From: DASTQL01 sp035761805
GTDB taxonomy: Bacteria; Actinomycetota; Actinomycetes; Jiangellales; Jiangellaceae
NCBI GenBank assembly: GCA_035761805.1
Contig: DASTQL010000224.1
Coordinates: forward strand, 1 to 10,923
DNA: 10,923 bases
Direction: 5' to 3'
Numbering within the stretch: position 1 is the stretch's first letter; every line of letters begins with the position of its first letter. The notes below the pieces were generated by a model. It saw only the letters and a list, made by a program, of their open reading frames with translations. It did not search any database and was not told the origin of the DNA. Below, one piece after another: positions 7,176-10,923 of the stretch. Position numbers and translations under genes: made by a program.

Positions 7176-8599
7176 AGGATCGGACCCGGGGAGTAGGCCG
7201 CGGCCTGCGGGTGACGCGTCACGACGGCCTCGACCCGGCGCACGACCTCGGCGACCTGCGCCGTGGCCGCGCCGGTGAAGTCGATGGGGGCCGAGACCAG
7301 GGCGGCGACGTCGGCGCGGCTGAGCCTCAGGCGCTCGTCGCCCGCCAGCCGGTCGAGCAGGTCGTTGCGGTCAGCCCCCTTCTCGCGCATGGCGAGGGCG
7401 ACCGCGACCGCGTGCTCCTTGATCGCCTCGTGGGCGGACTCGCGCCCGACGCCCCGCTTGACCGCGGCCACGAGCACCTTGGTGGTGGCCAGGAAGGGCA
7501 GGTAGCGGTCCAGCTCCCGGGCGGCCACAGCCGGGTAGGCGCCGAGCTCGTCGAGCACGGTGAGGAAGGTCTGGAAGATCCCGTCCGCGGCGAAGAAGGC
7601 GTCCGGCAGGGCGACCCGGCGCACGACCGAGCAGGCGACGTCGCCTTCGTTCCACTGCGCCCCGGCCAGCTCGGCGGTCATCGCCGCGTATCCCCGGAGC
7701 ACGACGGTCAGGCCGTTCACCCGCTCGCAGGAGCGGGTGTTCATCTTGTGCGGCATGGCGCTGGACCCCACCTGGCCGGGCCGGAAGCCCTCCGTCACGA
7801 GCTCCTGTCCAGCCATCAGCCGTACGGTCGTTGCCAGCGACGAGGGACCGGCGGTCAGCTGCACGAGTGCGCTCAGCACGTCGTAGTCGAGCGACCGGGG
7901 GTAGATTTGGCCGACCGAGGTGAGGACCCGGGGGAAGCCCAGGTGCTCGGCGACGCGCCGCTCCAGCTCCGCCAGGCGCTCCTCCTCCCCGCCGAGCAGG
8001 TCGAGCATGTCCTGGGCGGTGCCGACCGGGCCCTTGACGCCCCGGAGTGAGTATCGGGCCAGGAGCTCCTCCACCCGCTCGTACGCGAGCAGGAGTTCCT
8101 CGGCCGCCGAGGCGAGCCGCTTGCCGAGCGTGGTGGCCTGTGCTGCGACGTTGTGCGTCCGCCCGACCACGACGAGGTCGACGTGCTCGGCCGCCAGCCG
8201 GGCCAGCCGGGCGAGCGCCGCAACCGAGCGGTCACGGACGAGCTCGAGGGACTTCCGGACCTGCAGCTGCTCGACGTTCTCGGTCAGGTCCCGGGAGGTC
8301 ATCCCCAGATGGACGTGCTCGTGCCCGGCGAGCGCGTTGAACTCCTCGATCCGCGCCTTGACGTCGTGCCTGGTGACCTCCTCGCGCCGCCGGATCGAGT
8401 CGAGGTCGACGTCGTCGAGGACAGCTTCGTACGAGGCGACGACCCCGTCGGGGACGTCCACTCCGAGGTCCCGCTGGGCTCCCAGGACCGCCAGCCACAG
8501 CCGGCGCTCGAGCCGCACCTTGTGCTCGGAGGACCACAGCTCCGCCATCTCGGCCGAGGCGTAGCGGGACGCAAGGACGTCGGGGATGAGGGGTGGCAC
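7172..8599 (-). CDS. purB: Adenylosuccinate lyase
   Basis: Homotetrameric enzyme of the fumarase/aspartase superfamily. It splits SAICAR to AICAR and adenylosuccinate to AMP, releasing fumarate both times, and so serves both IMP synthesis and the AMP branch. Visible motifs (numbered from GTG 8599): HVHLGMTSRD at 95-104, VGRTHNVAAQAT with the likely catalytic His149, and the superfamily signature GSSAMPHKMN at 278-287 with the flexible-loop serine. It has 475 residues, normal for the family. I prefer GTG 8599, giving MPPLIPDVLASRYAS, because GGAGGA at 8607-8612 sits 7 bases before it. GTG 8617 would add six residues and has no such site. A small membrane-protein gene ends 30 bases upstream and the helicase overlaps its stop, so the three genes probably form one transcript. 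Confidence 0.96.
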   Translation of the reverse strand: MPPLIPDVLASRYASAEMAELWSSEHKVRLERRLWLAVLGAQRDLGVDVPDGVVASYEAVLDDVDLDSIRRREEVTRHDVKARIEEFNALAGHEHVHLGMTSRDLTENVEQLQVRKSLELVRDRSVAALARLARLAAEHVDLVVVGRTHNVAAQATTLGKRLASAAEELLLAYERVEELLARYSLRGVKGPVGTAQDMLDLLGGEEERLAELERRVAEHLGFPRVLTSVGQIYPRSLDYDVLSALVQLTAGPSSLATTVRLMAGQELVTEGFRPGQVGSSAMPHKMNTRSCERVNGLTVVLRGYAAMTAELAGAQWNEGDVACSVVRRVALPDAFFAADGIFQTFLTVLDELGAYPAVAARELDRYLPFLATTKVLVAAVKRGVGRESAHEAIKEHAVAVALAMREKGADRNDLLDRLAGDERLRLSRADVAALVSAPIDFTGAATAQVAEVVRRVEAVVTRHPQAAAYSPGPIL

Positions 8600-8629
8600 T
8601 CCCCCATCCTCCCGCACCGCCAGGCAGGC

Positions 8630-8994
8630 TCACTCCAGCAGTCGCATGACGACGGTGCCGACAGTGGTCAGGATCCAGTAGGCGACGACGAGAGCGGTCC
8701 CCAGCCCGCGTTGCTCCCGGCCCGGACGACGCGGCGCCCGTAGACGACGGCTGCGACGGCAGGCGCCGCCGCCAGCGTGACCAGCGGCACCGCGACGAGC
8801 AGCGCCAGCGACAGGGGCGGCAGCTCGGCCTCCAGGTCCGGGTGACCGAGCAGGCCGATCAGGACGTCACCGGCGACGATCGCGACGACCGCGACGACCG
8901 GGATCAGCGCCACGGCGATCCAACCACTTCGCAGGTCGCGCTCCTGGCGACGGACGTGGCGGCGTGGGGTGGCGGGCGCTTGCGAGCCGGACAC
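8630..8994 (-). pseudogene. Small three-helix membrane protein ahead of purB, one frameshift
   Basis: I do not recognise the family. From GTG 8994, preceded by AGGAGG and 10 bases, the frame encodes a basic cytoplasmic-looking start (RRHVRRQERDLR), helix 1 at about 24-49, an acidic link HPDLEAELPP and helix 2 at 61-86. The plain frame then ends at 8668 with PLSSSPTGS. Adding one base at the C4 run 8699-8702 gives TALVVAYWILTTVGTVVMRL, a third helix, and a stop at 8630, for 121 residues in all. That reading keeps the protein hydrophobic to its end and stops 30 bases before purB, so the frameshift is probably an error or a recent mutation. A 5-bp hairpin, CACCA-GCC-TGGTG (9014-9026), lies just before the ribosome site. 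Its linkage to purB does not reveal its job. Confidence 0.65.
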
Positions 8995-9171
8995 GGCGGA
9001 TCTCCCTCCTCACCACCAGCCTGGTGCTTGGGCCCGCGCGGAGGGCAGGGCCATCGGGCCCGGGGTCGGGCCGGCCCCGAGCTGCGCGGTCCAGCTCGAG
9101 AGGTCGGCTGGGAAGCGTGCGCGCGATCCCGGTCCCTGCGCGATCCAGCCGGAGCCCTTGTCTCGAGAAGT

Positions 9172-9194
9172 CCCCGCCCCCACTGGGGACGGGG
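9172..9194 (-). terminator. Strong GC hairpin, probable terminator of the 46-residue gene
   Basis: Read on the minus strand, CCCCGTCCCC-AGT-GGGGGCGGGG folds into a 10-bp stem with one G-U pair and a 3-base loop, starting 21 bases after the stop of the small basic-protein gene. On the plus strand the G-U becomes a C-A mismatch, which points to minus-strand use. No U tract follows, as is common for actinobacterial terminators. A wider repeat, GGAGCCC (9151-9157) with GGGCTCC (9192-9198), overlaps it. Confidence 0.6.
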
Positions 9195-9215
9195 CTCCTC
9201 CGCCTCGCGCAGCAG

Positions 9216-9356
9216 TCAGCGGACGCGTGTCGTGCGACGAGCAGTGCTGCCGTACGGGCGCCCGCCCGTCGCCGCGGTGCGGCGCTGACGCCGGCGGAAC
9301 ATGTCGAGGCCCTTCTTGGCGGCTGCAAGTGCGAGTGCCTTCTTGGCCATGCCCAT
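9216..9356 (-). CDS. Small basic protein of 46 residues, function unknown
   Basis: The start is set by a near-ideal ribosome site: AGGAGG at 9364-9369, 7 bases before ATG 9356. The protein begins MGMAKKALALAAAKKGLDMF and continues with RRRQRR, an Ala/Lys amphipathic helix followed by an Arg-rich stretch, and ends in a polar tail (TGGRPYGSTARRTTRVR). About 13 of 46 residues are Lys or Arg and only one is acidic, so binding to nucleic acid or to the inner membrane surface is possible. No family is recognised. A second ATG at 9350 (MAKKAL) could also serve. A terminator-like hairpin follows the stop, and the gene is divergent from the oxidoreductase with 125 bases between them. Its ribosome site, start and terminator all fit a real gene, but coding similarity cannot be checked here. 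Confidence 0.6.
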   Translation of the reverse strand: MGMAKKALALAAAKKGLDMFRRRQRRTAATGGRPYGSTARRTTRVR

Positions 9357-9481
9357 GGTGTGTCCTCCTCGGGGTTCGTTCCTGTGTGGCTGGTGGCCGG
9401 ACCCCGCCGTGCTACCCCGCCGCCGGGGAGCCGAACCCCTCCCCATGGCGTCGTCACCCGGTCTCGGGGGAGGCTGATGCC

Positions 9482-10282
9482 GTGACCCGACCGATCCGCG
9501 TGGGCGTCCAGCTGCAGCCGCAACACGCCGACTACCCCGAGATCCGCCGTGCGCTCGCCGAGGCGGAGGAGATCGGCGTCGACATCGCCTTCAACTGGGA
9601 CCACTTCTTCCCGCTGCGGGGCGAGCCGGACGGGAAGCACTACGAGTGCTGGACCGTGCTGGGCGCCTGGGCCGAGGCCACCTCACGGGTCGAGATCGGT
9701 GCCCTGGTGACGTGCAACAGCTATCGCAACCCGGACCTGCTGGCCGACATGGCGCGGACGGTCGACCACATCAGCGGTGGTCGCCTCGTCCTCGGCATCG
9801 GAGCCGGCTGGTTCCAGCGCGACTACGACGAGTACGGGTACGGGTTCGGGACTCCCGGCACCCGGCTCGCCGACCTGGCGCAGGCGTTGCCACGCATCCG
9901 GTCCCGATGGGCCCGGCTCAACCCGGCTCCGCTGCGTGAGATCCCGGTCCTCGTGGGCGGTGGCGGCGAGCGCAAGACCCTTCGGATCACCGCCGAGCAC
10001 GCGGACATCTGGCACGGCTTCGGCGACGCCGACCGCGTCCGGCACAAGAACGCCGTGCTCGACCGCTGGTGCCGGGAGCTGGGCCGCGACCCGGGGGAGA
10101 TCGAGCGGTCGTCCGGTGTCTCGGGACCTCCGGACCGGACCGGTGACGTGCTGCTCGCCGCCGGGACGACGCTCTTCACCGTCGGCGTGTCCGGACCGCG
10201 CTACGACCTCGGCCGGGTCCGCGAGTGGGTGGCCTTCCGCCACGAACGCAACGCGGCGCTCAGATCAGCTCGGGGACGCTGA
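9482..10282 (+). CDS. LLM class (luciferase-like) F420-dependent oxidoreductase
   Basis: A 266-residue bacterial-luciferase-like TIM-barrel protein of a type usually annotated as F420-dependent; the substrate is unknown. Features: first strand IRVGVQLQPQHADY at 5-18, FNWDHFFPL at 37-45, GALVTCNSYRNPDLLADMA at 73-91, then TVDHISGGRLVLGIGAGWF at 93-111, DYDEYGYGFGTPGTRL at 114-129, and VLVGGGGERKTLR with EHADIWHGFG in the cofactor-side loop. The cofactor call rests on overall resemblance, not on a decisive residue. The frame is open far upstream, but the GTG at 9482 lies 8 bases after GGGGGAGG and the family begins here. The 3' end overlaps the purD stop on the other strand by 23 bases. Confidence 0.9.
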   Translation: MTRPIRVGVQLQPQHADYPEIRRALAEAEEIGVDIAFNWDHFFPLRGEPDGKHYECWTVLGAWAEATSRVEIGALVTCNSYRNPDLLADMARTVDHISGGRLVLGIGAGWFQRDYDEYGYGFGTPGTRLADLAQALPRIRSRWARLNPAPLREIPVLVGGGGERKTLRITAEHADIWHGFGDADRVRHKNAVLDRWCRELGRDPGEIERSSGVSGPPDRTGDVLLAAGTTLFTVGVSGPRYDLGRVREWVAFRHERNAALRSARGR

Positions 10283-10923
10283 CCTCGTCGCGCGATGCGG
10301 CCCAGGCGATGTCGGTCCGGTGGTGGCCGCCGTCCAGCCGGATCCTGGCGACGCCGTCGTAGGCGCGCTCGCGGGCCTGCGTCAGGTCGGCTCCCACCGC
10401 GGTCACCGACAACACCCGACCGCCGCTGCTCACGACGCGGCCGGAACCGTCGACGCGGGTACCGGCGTGCAGCACCTCAACGCCCTCGACGGCGGCGGCG
10501 TCAGCGATGCCCTCGACCGGGTCGCCGAGCCGGGGTGCGGCGGGGTAGCCGCGCGCAGCGACGACCACGGTCACCGCGGCGCCATCGTGCCAGCTCAGCG
10601 GGGGGTGATCCCGCAGACCGCCGGTGGCCGCGGCGTGCAGCAGGGCACCGAGCGGTGAACGCAGTCTGGCCAGCACGGCCTGGGTCTCGGGATCGCCGAA
10701 GCGGGCGTTGAACTCGACGACCCGGAGCCCCCGGGAGGTGAGGGCGAGCCCGGCGTAGAGCAACCCGGCGAAGGGTGTCCCCAGCTCCCGCATCTCGTCG
10801 ACGGTTGGCTGGGCGACCCGGGCGACGACGTCGTCCACCAGCCCGGGGGGGGCCCATGGCAGTGGCGTGTAGGCACCCATGCCGCCCGTGTTGGGCCCGG
10901 CGTCGGCGTCGAGGGCACGCTTG
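10260..10923 (-). CDS. purD: Phosphoribosylamine-glycine ligase (GARS), C-terminal part, runs off the right edge
   Basis: PurD joins glycine to phosphoribosylamine with ATP to give GAR, an early step of purine synthesis. The window holds about 220 codons of the C-terminal half. It opens with KRALDADAGPNTGGMGAY, whose NTGGMGAY is a PurD hallmark. Next come the ATP-grasp core GLLYAGLALTSRGLRVVEFN and the GARS signature RFGDPETQ with metal- and ATP-binding residues, then the GARS C-terminal domain (VVVAARGYPAAP) and the end EVSVPELI. No frameshift is visible. The start and N-terminal domain lie beyond the right edge. The gene is convergent with, and overlaps, the oxidoreductase gene. PurB lies about 1.7 kb further along the same strand, so purine genes are grouped here but separated by unrelated ones. 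Confidence 0.96.
   Translation of the reverse strand, partial: KRALDADAGPNTGGMGAYTPLPWAPPGLVDDVVARVAQPTVDEMRELGTPFAGLLYAGLALTSRGLRVVEFNARFGDPETQAVLARLRSPLGALLHAAATGGLRDHPPLSWHDGAAVTVVVAARGYPAAPRLGDPVEGIADAAAVEGVEVLHAGTRVDGSGRVVSSGGRVLSVTAVGADLTQARERAYDGVARIRLDGGHHRTDIAWAASRDEVSVPELI

Noticed and set aside
5262..7196. A 644-codon open frame on the plus strand, slightly longer than the helicase gene opposite it
   Set aside because: It is the mirror frame of a GC-rich helicase gene, is rich in Arg, Gly, Asp and His with no domain, and has no ribosome site.
6902..8050. A 382-codon plus-strand open frame across helicase and purB
   Set aside because: Low-complexity Arg/Gly/Asp composition opposite two certain genes; a shadow.
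8969..9481. Upstream extension of the oxidoreductase reading frame
   Set aside because: It reads through the small-gene region with non-protein-like composition; the family start and ribosome site are at 9482.

Overview
The window is very GC-rich DNA. Genes start with GTG as often as ATG behind AGGAGG-like ribosome sites, and protein features are typical of Actinomycetota: a GT4 glycosyltransferase with the PPSGYGGIE loop, an F420-type luciferase-like oxidoreductase, and purB and purD close together. The genus cannot be fixed from the sequence alone. No rRNA, tRNA or CRISPR array was seen.

Layout, left to right. (1) On the minus strand: the 5' end of a GT4 glycosyltransferase (runs off the left edge), a four-helix DUF3995-type membrane protein broken by two indels, and a short-chain dehydrogenase (SDR) broken near both ends. 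(2) 2044-2624: a worn-out stretch whose left end encodes what looks like the last residues of an IS30-family transposase; the rest has no recognisable gene. (3) An intact amidase-signature hydrolase (minus), preceded by the truncated first two helices of an EamA/DMT-type transporter, and divergent from a LysR-type regulator (plus, two frameshifts). This looks like a former LysR-transporter-amidase module that has lost most of the transporter. (4) A minus-strand housekeeping run: a small three-helix membrane protein (one frameshift), purB, and a DEAD-box RNA helicase whose GTG overlaps the purB stop. (5) A 46-residue basic protein with its own terminator hairpin (minus), divergent from an LLM/F420-type oxidoreductase (plus). 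(6) The C-terminal part of purD (minus), whose stop is overlapped by the oxidoreductase gene.

PurB and PurD act in IMP/AMP synthesis, and the helicase probably remodels structured RNA. The most unusual property is a set of seven single-base indels in four genes. Six are losses and five of these lie in G/C runs. Each gene reads as a full-length family member once the base is restored. This may be homopolymer sequencing error or very recent decay, and the sequence alone cannot decide. No convincing new multi-gene system was found. The best leads are the transporter-amidase junction, the 46-residue basic protein with a strong terminator, and the uncharacterised membrane protein ahead of purB.
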